Notes under the pieces: generated by a model | Databases searched by the model: none | What the model was told of the DNA's origin: nothing | Seen by the model: only the letters and a program-made list of their open reading frames with translations | Position numbers and translations under genes: made by a program | Shown: one piece after another, positions 1 through 8,663 of the stretch | How positions within the stretch are numbered: position 1 is the stretch's first letter | How the letters are laid out: each line of letters opens with the position of its first letter | Assembly (NCBI GenBank): GCA_035760665.1 | Contig: DASTSN010000104.1 | Location: forward strand, 1-64,000 | Reading direction: 5' to 3' | Origin: DASTSN01 sp035760665 | Lineage (GTDB): Bacteria; Bacteroidota; Bacteroidia; Chitinophagales; Chitinophagaceae | DNA: 64,000 bases

Positions 1-386
1 TGAAGCGCTTCCGGGAAGAAGCTGTGGCCGGTACACGATTTGGTCTTCCAGAAAAAGATGATACCATTACCTGGAAAGCAAAGCATTTGTTCAAAACAAG
101 AATTCTACGGGTTAAAATCACCGAGATGAAAAAACCCGGCCAGTTTACTGATGAGCAGATTAAAGGTGACTTCAGAGAAATGAAACACGAACATTATTTT
201 AAGCCCTGCGATAACGGAACAATTATGATTGATCTTTTTTCTTATCGTGTACCGTACGGCTTCCTGGGAAAACTGTTTGATTCTGTGTATCTGCGCCGGT
301 ATATCCACCGGCTGCTGGAACAGCGCAATACGACCATTAAAGACTACGCAGAATCCGGCCAGTGGCGAACGCTATTGCAGCAATAA
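1..386 (+). CDS. SRPBCC-family protein, C-terminal part (5' end outside window)
   Basis: The frame is open from base 3 and begins KRFREEAVAGTRFG, so the gene starts upstream of the window and only about 127 residues are visible. It ends at the TAA at 384-386. The visible part has the pattern of SRPBCC/START-like ligand-binding domains often labelled cell division inhibitor or polyketide cyclase: alternating strands (ITWKAKHLF, RILRVKITEM), a DLFSYRVPYGFLGK segment and a long final helix (VYLRRYIHRLLEQRNTTIKDYAES). These proteins hold small hydrophobic ligands in a helix-grip fold, but the ligand of this one cannot be read from sequence. A downstream ATG at 229 in another frame is a shadow. 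The next gene, comB, follows after 49 bp in the same direction with its own -7 element. Confidence 0.75.
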   Translation, partial: KRFREEAVAGTRFGLPEKDDTITWKAKHLFKTRILRVKITEMKKPGQFTDEQIKGDFREMKHEHYFKPCDNGTIMIDLFSYRVPYGFLGKLFDSVYLRRYIHRLLEQRNTTIKDYAESGQWRTLLQQ

Positions 387-412
387 AACTGCCGATGTTA
401 GCGGCTTATCCG

Positions 413-420
413 TACTTTTG
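413..420 (+). promoter_or_regulatory. -7 promoter element of comB
   Basis: TACTTTTG matches the Bacteroidota -7 consensus TAnnTTTG exactly and lies 15 nt before the comB ATG, which implies a very short leader. No TTTG is seen at the -33 position, so support is partial. Confidence 0.45.
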
Positions 421-435
421 CCGCCCGAAATATTT

Positions 436-1164
436 ATGAATAACAAGCCTACTTTATATACGTCCCTCTCTCCTGCCCTGATTGATTTGTATGATGTAAG
501 CAGCAGCATCGTGGTTATCATTGATGTGCTGCGGGCCACTTCTACGATTGCCACCGCTTTGCATAACGGGGCGAAATGTGTGATCCCGGTTGATAGTGTC
601 AGCCGTTGCATCGAGCTTGGCAGGCAGATTGATGGTATCACCGCCGGCGAACGAGATGGAAAAATAGCCGAAGGTCTCGATTACGGTAATTCTCCTTTTG
701 AGTACCCGGAAGAATTTATCAAAGGGAAAACGCTTGTACTCACCACCACCAACGGTACACGCTTATTGCACATCGCACTGGAACGCGGTGCCCGTGAAAT
801 TATTACAGGTTCCTTTGCCAATCTTGATGCTGTGTGTAACCACCTTGCAGACCGCAATCAGCACGTGATTCTTGGCTGTGCAGCCTGGAAAGACAGGATA
901 AATCTCGAAGACACCCTTTTTGCCGGCGCAGTAATTGCCAGGATTGGTAAGCAGTTTTCCATCAACTGTGATTCCTCGCACCTTGCAGAAACGCTTTACA
1001 GGAAAGCCGAAAAAGACCTGGTGGGCTTTATGAAAAAAAACAATGCATCCCATTATCACCGCCTTATGAGCTTTGGTCTGGAGAAGGATATACAATATTG
1101 TTTGACAGCAAATACAGCGAATGTATTGCCGCTGTATGCGGAAGGAAAGCTCATCGCAAAATAA
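436..1164 (+). CDS. comB: 2-phosphosulfolactate phosphatase (ComB family)
   Basis: The 242-residue product matches the ComB family, which hydrolyses 2-phosphosulfolactate to sulfolactate, a cytosolic Mg-dependent step first defined in coenzyme M biosynthesis. Visible family marks are VVIIDVLRATSTIATAL near residues 23-39, AGERDG near 71-76, LDYGNSPFEY and LTTTNGTRLLH near 100-110, and a C-terminal ANVLPLY. The frame is open back to 229, but the ATG at 436 is preferred because it begins the conserved domain (MNNKPTLYTSLSP) and follows a -7 element at 413-420. Many bacteria carry ComB without making coenzyme M, so the physiological substrate here is uncertain; a role in sulfonate metabolism is an inference. 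No other coenzyme M gene is nearby. Confidence 0.88.
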   Translation: MNNKPTLYTSLSPALIDLYDVSSSIVVIIDVLRATSTIATALHNGAKCVIPVDSVSRCIELGRQIDGITAGERDGKIAEGLDYGNSPFEYPEEFIKGKTLVLTTTNGTRLLHIALERGAREIITGSFANLDAVCNHLADRNQHVILGCAAWKDRINLEDTLFAGAVIARIGKQFSINCDSSHLAETLYRKAEKDLVGFMKKNNASHYHRLMSFGLEKDIQYCLTANTANVLPLYAEGKLIAK

Positions 1165-1265
1165 AAAAACCTTCAAAGATACTTCTTTTTTTTGGCCCGA
1201 AACCAGCCATGGCTCTTTTTGTTAAATACTGTGACGGAGTCATGGAATTGTCTGCTACATTCATT

Positions 1266-1273
1266 TACTTTTG
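1266..1273 (+). promoter_or_regulatory. -7 promoter element upstream of the SNF2 helicase gene
   Basis: TACTTTTG is an exact TAnnTTTG match in the 221-bp gap before the helicase gene. It predicts a leader of about 105 nt. No TTTG at -33 is evident. Confidence 0.4.
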
Positions 1274-1313
1274 CAGATTGATCTTTTCGCAATCAATGCT
1301 TGTGTCGTTCACC

Positions 1314-1344
1314 GGTTGTTGCAGAAGGAAAGAATGCAACAATC
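1314..1344 (+). other. Leader hairpin upstream of the helicase TTG start
   Basis: The arms TTGTTGCA (1316-1323) and TGCAACAA (1335-1342) are perfectly complementary around an 11-nt loop, and G-C and G-T pairs extend the stem to ten. It would form in the 5' leader about 41 nt before the TTG start. No run of T follows, so it is not a terminator. Its function is unknown. Confidence 0.4.
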
Positions 1345-1385
1345 CTGTTGGCACGACTGGGCAAATCATTTAAACCTGATATCAG

Positions 1386-4300
1386 TTGGCTTTACCGCAC
1401 CTTATCAAGTATGTTTACACGCATGGAACCGATGAAGTGATCCGGCGGGGAAAGAAAATCCATGCAATTGGTTTTGTAGAATTAGTGGAATATGATGATC
1501 TTTTTGGTTCTGCTGTTTTCCGGGTAAAAGATGACAGCTACGCCACGTTCTACAAGGTCTATATTCAAAAGTTTAAAGACCCGCGTGGCTTGTCGCTGCG
1601 CTGTTCCTGTCCGTATAATCTGGGAGATATCTGCCGACACGAGGCGGCTGCATTATTCCAGTTGCAGGAAATGATTGATAAAGGCCATCTGCGCGCCGAT
1701 GATGTGGAATACGATCAGCGCCATACAGTGGCAAAAATGAAATTTATTGATCTTAAAACCATCCGGTTACTCAGTTCGCCTGCTGTATTTAGCGAAGCAG
1801 AAAAATTTTTGCGAACGCATAAAGCCAATATCGAGTATGCAAAAGACGAAACCGTAAAAGCCACGGTTGATCTCGACGGGCAAAACTATAAGGTTATTCT
1901 CCGCAAAAACGAAGAGCGCAACTTTGATACCAGCTGCGATTATGTGGATACCGAACATCCGCTTTGCCTGCCCAAAGTGATCGTTTTTTTACAGCTGCTC
2001 AATGCCTATGGTGCGCATTACTTTGATACGATTCGTAACTGGGACAAAGAAAAAAACAAATTACTCGAAGCCTATGGTTATTCCCTGAGTGATGACCTGA
2101 CCGGTAAGTTTGAGTTCAGCTATAAAGAAGGAAAACCCTTCCTGCGGGTGCTTGACAGCAGCATCAAACGTGTGGTGGCGCCAGCATTGAACCCTACCCC
2201 CAGGCCGGTAGCAATAAGTCAGCAACAAGACCCGGAAGTTGTGGAAGAGCTGCCAGCTGCTGAAGAGCAGGAGCAAAAAAGCAAGCTCGGTGTAGTGCTC
2301 AATTTTAATAAAAAAAGTTATCCCCGGTTTACCGTGGATGTAATCCGTGGCGACGCGGATGAAAAAGGAACATCTTTTACTGGCAAAATTGAAAAGCTTG
2401 ACTTGTCAAAATATGTAAGCACTGATGCTTACAACGAAAAGGATAAGCAGCTGATGCAGCAATTGCGAAAAGTGCAGGAGCCGGAAATAAATAAATATAT
2501 CAGCCGGAACTCTCCATTTTCGGGTATCTGGGAAAATATTATTCACCAGGAAGAAGATGATTTACCGGAAGAAACCAGGGAACTGATGGCTGAATATTTA
2601 TTTCCCAAACTGAAAAAAATAGTGACTGGTTTTTCCGAAAACCCCTTCCTTTTCAAATTGCCATTGCACAAGGCGTTTAAAACAGCCAACCTGGAAGAAC
2701 TAAGTTTTTCAGGCGAGGAAGCGAAGCCGCATTTTGTGATCAGTCGTAACGGTCAGTATAAAATAGAATGTCGCGTTTGGGCAGACGGCCTGGATTACAG
2801 CCTGGCTGATAATGAAAGTGAATGCCCCTTTTTCTTCTTATATAATCACCAGCTATACCTGTGGAAGAGCACGGATGTCATCCATACGATTGAAAAATTT
2901 CTTCCAGATGGAGAAGTAACGATACCGGAAGATGAGTGGGGAAAGGCTTTGCAAAAAATTATTTTACCCCTGGCAAAAGAATACAGGATTGATTTTGATG
3001 CATCGCTGGTACAGGAAATTAAAGATGGCGAACCTGATGTGAAACTGCTGTTGCAGGAAAAAGGGGACTATCTCGTCTTTCAGCCTTCGTTTACTTATAA
3101 AGGGTATGAAACGAAAGCAAAAGACCGGGACGAATTGGTTGTTCCGCAGGGAGATAAAGTCATGATTGTTCACCGGAACCGCGATGCGGAAAAACAATTT
3201 ATTGCCAAGCTGCAAAACCTGCATTCAAACTTTGTCTATGATGAGGATAGCGCCACACTGGCGCTAAAAGGTACTGATGTGCTGCGGAACAACTGGTTCT
3301 TCCTGTTTGTGGATGCAATGAAAGACATGAAAGTGCCGGTATTTGGTTTTGAGGCGCTGAAAAATTTCCGGTTTAACACAGCTAAACCCAGCACAAAAAT
3401 CTTCATCAGCAGCAATACAGACTGGTTCGATGCGAAAGTGGATATTGTTTTCGGAGATCAGAAAGTTACGGTGGCAGAAGTAAAAAGAGCCTTGGCTAAT
3501 AAGCAGCAATTTGTGCAATTGAACGACGGAACACTGGGTATTTTACCGGAAGAATGGCTGAAAAAATATGCATTGCTTTTTCGTATCGGCGAGGGTAAAA
3601 CCAATAACCTGAAGTTATCACGATACCACCTTAGCGTAATAGATGAACTATACGAAACCCGGGATGAAGAGGAGCTGTCGGTACAGCTGGAAGAAAAATA
3701 TGGTCGCCTGCGGGAATTTAACCGCATCAGGGAAATTGATCCGCCTGCACATTTAAAAGCGGTTTTGCGTCCTTACCAGGTAGCCGGTTTGCAGTGGCTC
3801 AACTACCTGCACGAAATCAGGTGGGGAGGTATTCTGGCGGATGATATGGGTTTGGGTAAAACGATCCAGGCTTTATCCTTTTTACACCATTATAAAAGTG
3901 AAAAGGGAGTATTGAAGGCCCTGGTGGTATGTCCCACCACCCTTATATACAACTGGGAAAACGAGATCAGGAAGTTTACGCCGGCGCTTTCTTATCATAT
4001 TCATCATGGCGGCACCCGCACACGGGAAAAGGAAGAGATGCTAAAATATGATATTACCATCACCACGTATGGTACCCTGCGCAGCGACATTAAACTCCTG
4101 ACCACTCTTTCGTTCGATTATGTCATCCTTGATGAATCGCAGGCGATCAAAAACCCCGCCAGTAAGGTGACGAAGGCGGCCAGCCTGCTGAATGCTAAAA
4201 ATCGCTTGTGCATGAGCGGTACCCCGCTCCAGAACAATACGTTTGATGTGTTTGCTCAAATGAATTTCCTGAACCCGGGCATGCTGGGAAGCATGGAGTT

Positions 4301-5153
4301 TTTCCGGCAGGAATTTGCCATACCCATTGACAAATTTGGCGAAGCCGACCGTAAGGAACACCTGAAAAAAATCCTGTACCCCTTCATTTTACGCCGCACG
4401 AAAGAACAGGTGGCAAAAGATCTTCCGGAAAAAACAGAAACCGTGCTGTTTTGTGAAATGGCGGATGAACAACGGAAAATTTATGATGCTTACCGCAATG
4501 ATTTCCGCGACCAGATTCTTGGTACGATTGAAGCACAGGGAATACAACGTTCCCAGCTTACGATACTGCAGGGCCTGATGAAACTTCGCCAGATCTGCGA
4601 TTCGCCGGCTATTCTTAACGAAGCCGAAAAATTCCCTAACCATTCGATCAAGCTAGAGGAACTATCGCGTGAATTAAGCGAGGATATGAGTGATCACAAG
4701 GCGCTGGTGTTTTCGCAGTTTCTTGGTATGCTCGGCCTCATTCGCAAGCAACTGGATGAGCTGGGTATAAAATATGAATACTTTGATGGCAGCACCTCGG
4801 CGCCCGACAGGGAAAAGGCGATCCAGCGTTTCCAGGGAGATGAATCGGTCCGGGTATTCCTTATTTCACTAAAAGCCGGCGGCGTTGGTCTTAACCTCAC
4901 AGCTGCCGACTATGTGTACATCGTGGATCCCTGGTGGAACCCGGCCGTGGAGCAACAGGCCATTGACCGCACACACCGTATCGGGCAGACGAAAAATATT
5001 TTTGCCTACCGCATGATTTGTAAGGATACGATCGAAGATAAAATTCTGCAGTTGCAGGAACGTAAACGGGCATTGGCAAAAGAGCTGATTACCGATGAAG
5101 CCTCCTTTGTAAAAAGTCTTACCAAAGAAGATGTGGAATACCTGTTTAGTTAG
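1386..5153 (+). CDS. SNF2-family DEAD/DEAH helicase with SWIM zinc finger
   Basis: This 1255-residue protein is a Swi2/Snf2 ATPase, a class that translocates on double-stranded DNA or remodels nucleoprotein. Domains in order: a SWIM zinc finger (CSC...CRHEA, about residues 74-88), a long poorly conserved middle region, and a C-terminal SNF2 core from about residue 790. Core motifs visible are DDMGLGKT (Walker A, about 816-823), DESQ in place of DEAH (about 916), SGTPLQNN, LKAGGVGLNLT and QQAIDRTHRIGQ (about 1188). The start is TTG at 1386: in-frame stops at 1371 and 1377 exclude a longer protein and no ATG lies near the conserved N-terminus (ALPHLIKYVYTHGTDEVIRRG). It ends at a strong bidirectional terminator. 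The cellular role is unknown; DNA repair or transcription-associated remodelling is usual for the family. Confidence 0.9.
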   Translation: MALPHLIKYVYTHGTDEVIRRGKKIHAIGFVELVEYDDLFGSAVFRVKDDSYATFYKVYIQKFKDPRGLSLRCSCPYNLGDICRHEAAALFQLQEMIDKGHLRADDVEYDQRHTVAKMKFIDLKTIRLLSSPAVFSEAEKFLRTHKANIEYAKDETVKATVDLDGQNYKVILRKNEERNFDTSCDYVDTEHPLCLPKVIVFLQLLNAYGAHYFDTIRNWDKEKNKLLEAYGYSLSDDLTGKFEFSYKEGKPFLRVLDSSIKRVVAPALNPTPRPVAISQQQDPEVVEELPAAEEQEQKSKLGVVLNFNKKSYPRFTVDVIRGDADEKGTSFTGKIEKLDLSKYVSTDAYNEKDKQLMQQLRKVQEPEINKYISRNSPFSGIWENIIHQEEDDLPEETRELMAEYLFPKLKKIVTGFSENPFLFKLPLHKAFKTANLEELSFSGEEAKPHFVISRNGQYKIECRVWADGLDYSLADNESECPFFFLYNHQLYLWKSTDVIHTIEKFLPDGEVTIPEDEWGKALQKIILPLAKEYRIDFDASLVQEIKDGEPDVKLLLQEKGDYLVFQPSFTYKGYETKAKDRDELVVPQGDKVMIVHRNRDAEKQFIAKLQNLHSNFVYDEDSATLALKGTDVLRNNWFFLFVDAMKDMKVPVFGFEALKNFRFNTAKPSTKIFISSNTDWFDAKVDIVFGDQKVTVAEVKRALANKQQFVQLNDGTLGILPEEWLKKYALLFRIGEGKTNNLKLSRYHLSVIDELYETRDEEELSVQLEEKYGRLREFNRIREIDPPAHLKAVLRPYQVAGLQWLNYLHEIRWGGILADDMGLGKTIQALSFLHHYKSEKGVLKALVVCPTTLIYNWENEIRKFTPALSYHIHHGGTRTREKEEMLKYDITITTYGTLRSDIKLLTTLSFDYVILDESQAIKNPASKVTKAASLLNAKNRLCMSGTPLQNNTFDVFAQMNFLNPGMLGSMEFFRQEFAIPIDKFGEADRKEHLKKILYPFILRRTKEQVAKDLPEKTETVLFCEMADEQRKIYDAYRNDFRDQILGTIEAQGIQRSQLTILQGLMKLRQICDSPAILNEAEKFPNHSIKLEELSRELSEDMSDHKALVFSQFLGMLGLIRKQLDELGIKYEYFDGSTSAPDREKAIQRFQGDESVRVFLISLKAGGVGLNLTAADYVYIVDPWWNPAVEQQAIDRTHRIGQTKNIFAYRMICKDTIEDKILQLQERKRALAKELITDEASFVKSLTKEDVEYLFS

Positions 5154-5176
5154 ACGGACTGCCGCATAACCAAAGT

Positions 5177-5210
5177 AAAAAAGCTGCTACAAACTGTAGC
5201 AGCTTTTTTT
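5177..5210. terminator. Bidirectional rho-independent terminator
   Basis: The stem AAGCTGCTACA / TGTAGCAGCTT (5181-5191 and 5195-5205) has a 3-nt AAC loop, flanked by A's on the left and a T run on the right. It lies between the convergent helicase gene and a small minus-strand ORF and can serve both. Confidence 0.9.
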
Positions 5211-5235
5211 ATCATCAGGGTTAGTAGGTAAAGAC

Positions 5236-5406
5236 TTAGTGATTAATTTTTTTGTTGTAGTCATAGCCATGGGCTGCCGGGGAAGAGCCGGAGATAAAAA
5301 CCGACAAAACAGACTTTAATAAACGAACAACATTGAAGGAAGGCCTGTAGTAATCTTTGTAGATTTTTGCTTCTTCATGGGTATGAACGATATTCCTGTT
5401 TTTCAT
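5236..5406 (-). CDS. Small hypothetical protein (56 aa)
   Basis: The minus strand reads ATG at 5406 to TAA at 5236, encoding 56 residues that begin MKNRNIVHTHEEAKIYKDYY and end HGYDYNKKINH. The composition is protein-like: a charged N-terminus, a hydrophobic middle (VVRLLKSVLSVFI) and a polar tail. It is convergent with the helicase gene and shares the terminator at 5177-5210, which supports a real transcription unit. A near-perfect inverted repeat CGTTAT-AGG-ATAACG lies just upstream at 5422-5436. No family is recognised. It is below usual ORF length limits and could be fortuitous. Confidence 0.45.
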   Translation of the reverse strand: MKNRNIVHTHEEAKIYKDYYRPSFNVVRLLKSVLSVFISGSSPAAHGYDYNKKINH

Positions 5407-5519
5407 AACGGATGGTTTTAACGTTATAGGATAACGAAATATTACCCTTAAAAGTATGTAACAAAACTGAAATTTTATAATATTTGCTTACTTAATTACT
5501 AACCCGTTAATTCGAACTC

Positions 5520-6110
5520 ATGAAAAAAACAATGTTTCTTTTTGCAGCCGTTGTGCTGCTCGCTTTTTTTTGCCGGGTACAGGCACAGGAAAACACATCC
5601 GCCAACACTACTTTCCGCACTGATCTGCAAAACGTGATTAGGGGGTACTTTAATCACTTTCAGAACGAAACAGGCGAGGAACTGATTAGTAATCCACAGT
5701 CCATTGAGTACGCTTCCCTCATTAAAATTGCCGGGGCACAAAACTGTGTGATAACAAAATACTCCTCCCGAAAAAAAGAGGTGTACAGCTTTAACGCTGT
5801 TATGCTGGAAACAGATGATTTTGAAGTGGTAAAGAAGCAGTTCAAAAACTTATTTAACGCATTCAATAACACGCCTGTTCGTCTGTCGCCGAATCACAGT
5901 TTCCAGTTAAAAGGAGTATACGAATCGCCGGAAGAAGAAAAAGCATTTACCAGTATTATTTTCAAGCCAATGCCAGCCGACGAGTCAGTTCGCCACCTGC
6001 AGGTCGAGCTTTCCCTCGAAGCCGAATTAATGCAATGGAAAATTAAAGTCTCTGTTTATGAAAAAGACCGTAAGGATGATGAGCCGGCAGGGCTAGAAGA
6101 CGGAGAGTAA
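5520..6110 (+). CDS. Secreted hypothetical protein with signal peptide
   Basis: The 196-residue product starts with a clear Sec signal peptide (MKKTMFLFAAVVLLAFFCRVQAQ, cleavage expected after the second AQ, about residue 23), so the mature protein is probably periplasmic. The mature part begins with a helix (TDLQNVIRGYFNHFQNETGEEL) and has an acidic tail (KDDEPAGLEDGE). No catalytic motif or known family is recognised. A possible -7-like sequence (ATAATATTTGC near 5477) precedes it, and a strong terminator follows at 6154-6182, so it appears to be a single-gene unit. Confidence 0.75.
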   Translation: MKKTMFLFAAVVLLAFFCRVQAQENTSANTTFRTDLQNVIRGYFNHFQNETGEELISNPQSIEYASLIKIAGAQNCVITKYSSRKKEVYSFNAVMLETDDFEVVKKQFKNLFNAFNNTPVRLSPNHSFQLKGVYESPEEEKAFTSIIFKPMPADESVRHLQVELSLEAELMQWKIKVSVYEKDRKDDEPAGLEDGE

Positions 6111-6153
6111 ACAACAGTATAAAGAGAACCAGGTATTTAGTGAATTTGTTTTG

Positions 6154-6182
6154 GCGCCAGCAAACCTTGCTGGCGCTTTTTT
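6154..6182 (+). terminator. Rho-independent terminator
   Basis: The stem GCGCCAGCAA / TTGCTGGCGC (6154-6163 and 6167-6176) has a 3-nt loop and is followed by six T's. It lies 44 bp after the stop of the secreted protein gene. Confidence 0.92.
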
Positions 6183-6285
6183 GATTGCAGGATGCAGAAT
6201 ATGAATAGGAAATCAGCCATTTTCAAATCCTGCCCGGCAGCCAAACTAATGCTTATTAGTCTACAAAATAAACATAGTAAAAAAT

Positions 6286-6316
6286 TTTGACTAATGAGGG
6301 ACGGACTTTATTTTTG
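6286..6316 (+). promoter_or_regulatory. Two-element Bacteroidota promoter of the sulfite reductase gene
   Basis: TTTG (6286-6289), a 19-nt spacer and TATTTTTG (6309-6316) match the -33/-7 consensus TTTG-N19-21-TAnnTTTG fully. Transcription should start near 6322, giving a leader of about 155 nt. The -7 element lies within a perfect inverted repeat with arms GACTTTA (6304-6310) and TAAAGTC (6317-6323). Confidence 0.75.
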
Positions 6317-6322
6317 TAAAGT

Positions 6323-6337
6323 CTACTAAAAAAGTAG
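6323..6337. promoter_or_regulatory. Candidate operator at the sulfite reductase transcription start
   Basis: CTACT-AAAAA-AGTAG is a perfect inverted repeat with 5-bp arms directly at the predicted start point, where a bound protein would block initiation. A looser copy (GTCTAC...TAGTA) lies near 6259-6278. By position it looks like a repressor site; an Rrf2-type sulfur regulator is one possibility but this is inference. Confidence 0.5.
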
Positions 6338-6476
6338 GGAAATCTAATTTTAATATCTCCGGTATCTTATACCAGGCCAAATGAAAATATCCTGCCGGGC
6401 TTAGCTGCAGTAGGTTAATAAACCACCGGCATTCCTGCAGGATAGTAGATTTTTTATCATCAACTAAACATGATTT

Positions 6477-8597
6477 ATGCAAAGTTTTCGTACTGAGCTG
6501 GAAAATCCCATTGTTGAAAAAGATATTATTGAACTGGAGCGTAAGATTCGGGCTTTTCGCGAAGGAACAATTCCGGATGAAAAATTCCGGAGTCTCCGGT
6601 TGGCAAGAGGTATTTACGGGCAACGTCAGCAAGGTGTTCAAATGATACGCATCAAGCTTCCCTATGGTAAAATGACCTTGGCGCAATGGAAACGGATTGC
6701 TGCTGTATCCGATGAATTTTCCACCGGTAACCTGCACCTGACTACCCGCCAGGATATTCAGATACATTTTGTAAGTCTCGACCGCACCCCGGAATTGTGG
6801 TCCCAGTTAGAACAGGACAACATCACCATTCGTGAAGCCTGTGGCAACACGGTCCGGAATGTTACCGCCTCAGATGAAGCGGGGATTGATCCCGAAGAGC
6901 CATTTGATGTAACGCCCTATGCTCACGCCACCTTTGAATATTTCCTGCGTAAACCTGTTTGCCAGGATATGGGCCGTAAATTCAAAATTGCTTTTTCCAG
7001 CAGTGAAGCAGATACCGCCTACGCCTTTATGCATGATCTGGGAGCTATTCCCCGCATACGTGAAGTGGATGGTCGGCTTCAAAGAGGGTTTAAAATTGTT
7101 GTGGGCGGTGGTCTTGGTGCCCAGCCGTTCCTGGCGGTAGCCGTACATGAGTTCCTGGAAGAAGACTTACTGATACCTTATATAGAAAGTGTACTCCGGG
7201 TATTTGACCGCTTTGGTGAACGAACGAGCCGCCATAAGGCAAGAATGAAGTTTTTAATACAGAAAATTGGTATTGCCGTCTTTAATGAACTGGTAGAAAA
7301 CGAACAGAAAGCGCTTACTCATCAACGCTATAAAATTGACACGACAAATTTTGAGCAGGTTGCATTGCCGGTGAATTCTGTATCCACAGCGGCCATTCAA
7401 ATACAAAACCCGTTAAAGTTTGAGCTTTGGAAAAAAACAAACCTGCTGAAACAAAAGCAGGAAGGATACTTTGCAGTGTATGTGCGTGTACCAACCGGCA
7501 ATCTTAGCACGGATATAAGTCGCCTGCTAATAGAAAAACTCGGGCCCGTGATTGCCGATGATATTCGTGTAACCGTCAACCAGGGGTTACAGTTTCGATT
7601 TGTAAAACCGGAACACCTTGAGTATGTATATGCTGTATTAGAGTCTGCAGGACTTGCAGAGCCCGGCTTTGGCTCCACAGCTGATGTGACGGCCTGTCCG
7701 GGTACAGATACCTGTAACCTGGGTATTTCCAACAGCACAGCTACCAGCCTTGCCCTCTCTGCAGTAATAGAAGAAGAATTCCCTGCATTTTTAGAAAATA
7801 AAGAGGTTTCCATAAAAATCAGTGGCTGCATGAACTCCTGCGGTCAGCATGGTATGGCCGCAATCGGTTTTCATGGCAGTTCTTTAAAGACAAAAGGAAG
7901 GGTGTTGCCGGCCGTGCAGGTACTGATTGGCGGTGGTGTGCTGGGCAGCGGTAACGGTCGGGTTGCCGACAAGGTTATTAAAGTTCCCAGCAAAAGAGCA
8001 CCGGATGTTTTACGCAGTATTCTTTCAGATTTTATCGGCAATGCTAATCCGCAGGAACGTTTTTTGGATTATACGGCCCGGCGCGGCGAACGTTATTTTT
8101 ATGATTTATTAAAACCACTGGCTGATTTAGCCACGCTGGAGGATGAGGACTTTATTGACTGGGGCCAACAGCAAAAATTTGCCACTGCCATTGGCGTGGG
8201 CGAATGTGCCGGTGTTATGATTGACCTGGTCGCCACACTTTTCCTGGATGCTGAAGAAAAGCTGGCATTTGCCCAGGAATGCTTTGATAAAAATGCATGG
8301 GCAGATGGTATTTATCATGCTTATGCATCATTTATACATACTGCCAAAGCGCTGTTGCTGCAGCAGGGCGTACAATGCAATACACAGGCTGGCATTTTGC
8401 GGGATTTTGACCTTCATTTTGTACAAAAAGGGCTAGCCCCCCAATTTGAAGAGAGTTTCCAGGAACTGGTTTTGCAGATCAATAAAACGGAACCTTCAGA
8501 GGAGTTTGCTTTGCAATATTTTGACCAGGCAGCTGATTTTGCCGTATGGGCTAAACAGCTTCGTGAATCGCTGGTAGAGGAAGAAAAAACTGTATAA
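6477..8597 (+). CDS. Assimilatory sulfite/nitrite reductase with HEPN-like C-terminal extension
   Basis: This 706-residue protein has the two half-repeats of the sulfite/nitrite reductase family, cytosolic siroheme-4Fe4S enzymes that reduce sulfite to sulfide (or nitrite to ammonia) with six electrons. The ferredoxin-like half-domains begin near residues 45 and 330. The cluster and siroheme ligands are visible as TACPGTDTC (Cx5C, about 406-413) and SGCMNSC (Cx3C, about 449-454). Reductases of this type end near residue 550; here about 150 further residues follow (GVGECAGVMIDLVATLF ... WADGIYHAYASFIHTAKALLLQQG) with the pattern of HEPN-type helical domains. Sulfite is favoured over nitrite, because the operator-like promoter fits sulfur control, but substrate cannot be settled by eye. 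A bidirectional terminator follows. Confidence 0.85.
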   Translation: MQSFRTELENPIVEKDIIELERKIRAFREGTIPDEKFRSLRLARGIYGQRQQGVQMIRIKLPYGKMTLAQWKRIAAVSDEFSTGNLHLTTRQDIQIHFVSLDRTPELWSQLEQDNITIREACGNTVRNVTASDEAGIDPEEPFDVTPYAHATFEYFLRKPVCQDMGRKFKIAFSSSEADTAYAFMHDLGAIPRIREVDGRLQRGFKIVVGGGLGAQPFLAVAVHEFLEEDLLIPYIESVLRVFDRFGERTSRHKARMKFLIQKIGIAVFNELVENEQKALTHQRYKIDTTNFEQVALPVNSVSTAAIQIQNPLKFELWKKTNLLKQKQEGYFAVYVRVPTGNLSTDISRLLIEKLGPVIADDIRVTVNQGLQFRFVKPEHLEYVYAVLESAGLAEPGFGSTADVTACPGTDTCNLGISNSTATSLALSAVIEEEFPAFLENKEVSIKISGCMNSCGQHGMAAIGFHGSSLKTKGRVLPAVQVLIGGGVLGSGNGRVADKVIKVPSKRAPDVLRSILSDFIGNANPQERFLDYTARRGERYFYDLLKPLADLATLEDEDFIDWGQQQKFATAIGVGECAGVMIDLVATLFLDAEEKLAFAQECFDKNAWADGIYHAYASFIHTAKALLLQQGVQCNTQAGILRDFDLHFVQKGLAPQFEESFQELVLQINKTEPSEEFALQYFDQAADFAVWAKQLRESLVEEEKTV

Positions 8598-8618
8598 GCA
8601 TATCTTGTAAGTAGCCAT

Positions 8619-8656
8619 AAAAAACTGCGGGAGCCATCTGGCTCCCGTTTGTTTTG
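8619..8656. terminator. Bidirectional rho-independent terminator
   Basis: The stem CGGGAGCCA / TGGCTCCCG (8628-8636 and 8639-8647) is flanked by A's (8619-8624) and a T-rich tail. It separates the convergent reductase and kdsB genes. Confidence 0.88.
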
Positions 8657-8663
8657 TGATAAG

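Noticed and set aside
229..435. N-terminal extension of comB to an ATG at 229
   Set aside because: It overlaps the end of the SRPBCC gene in another frame and the promoter of comB; the extra residues have no family similarity, while ATG 436 begins the conserved domain.
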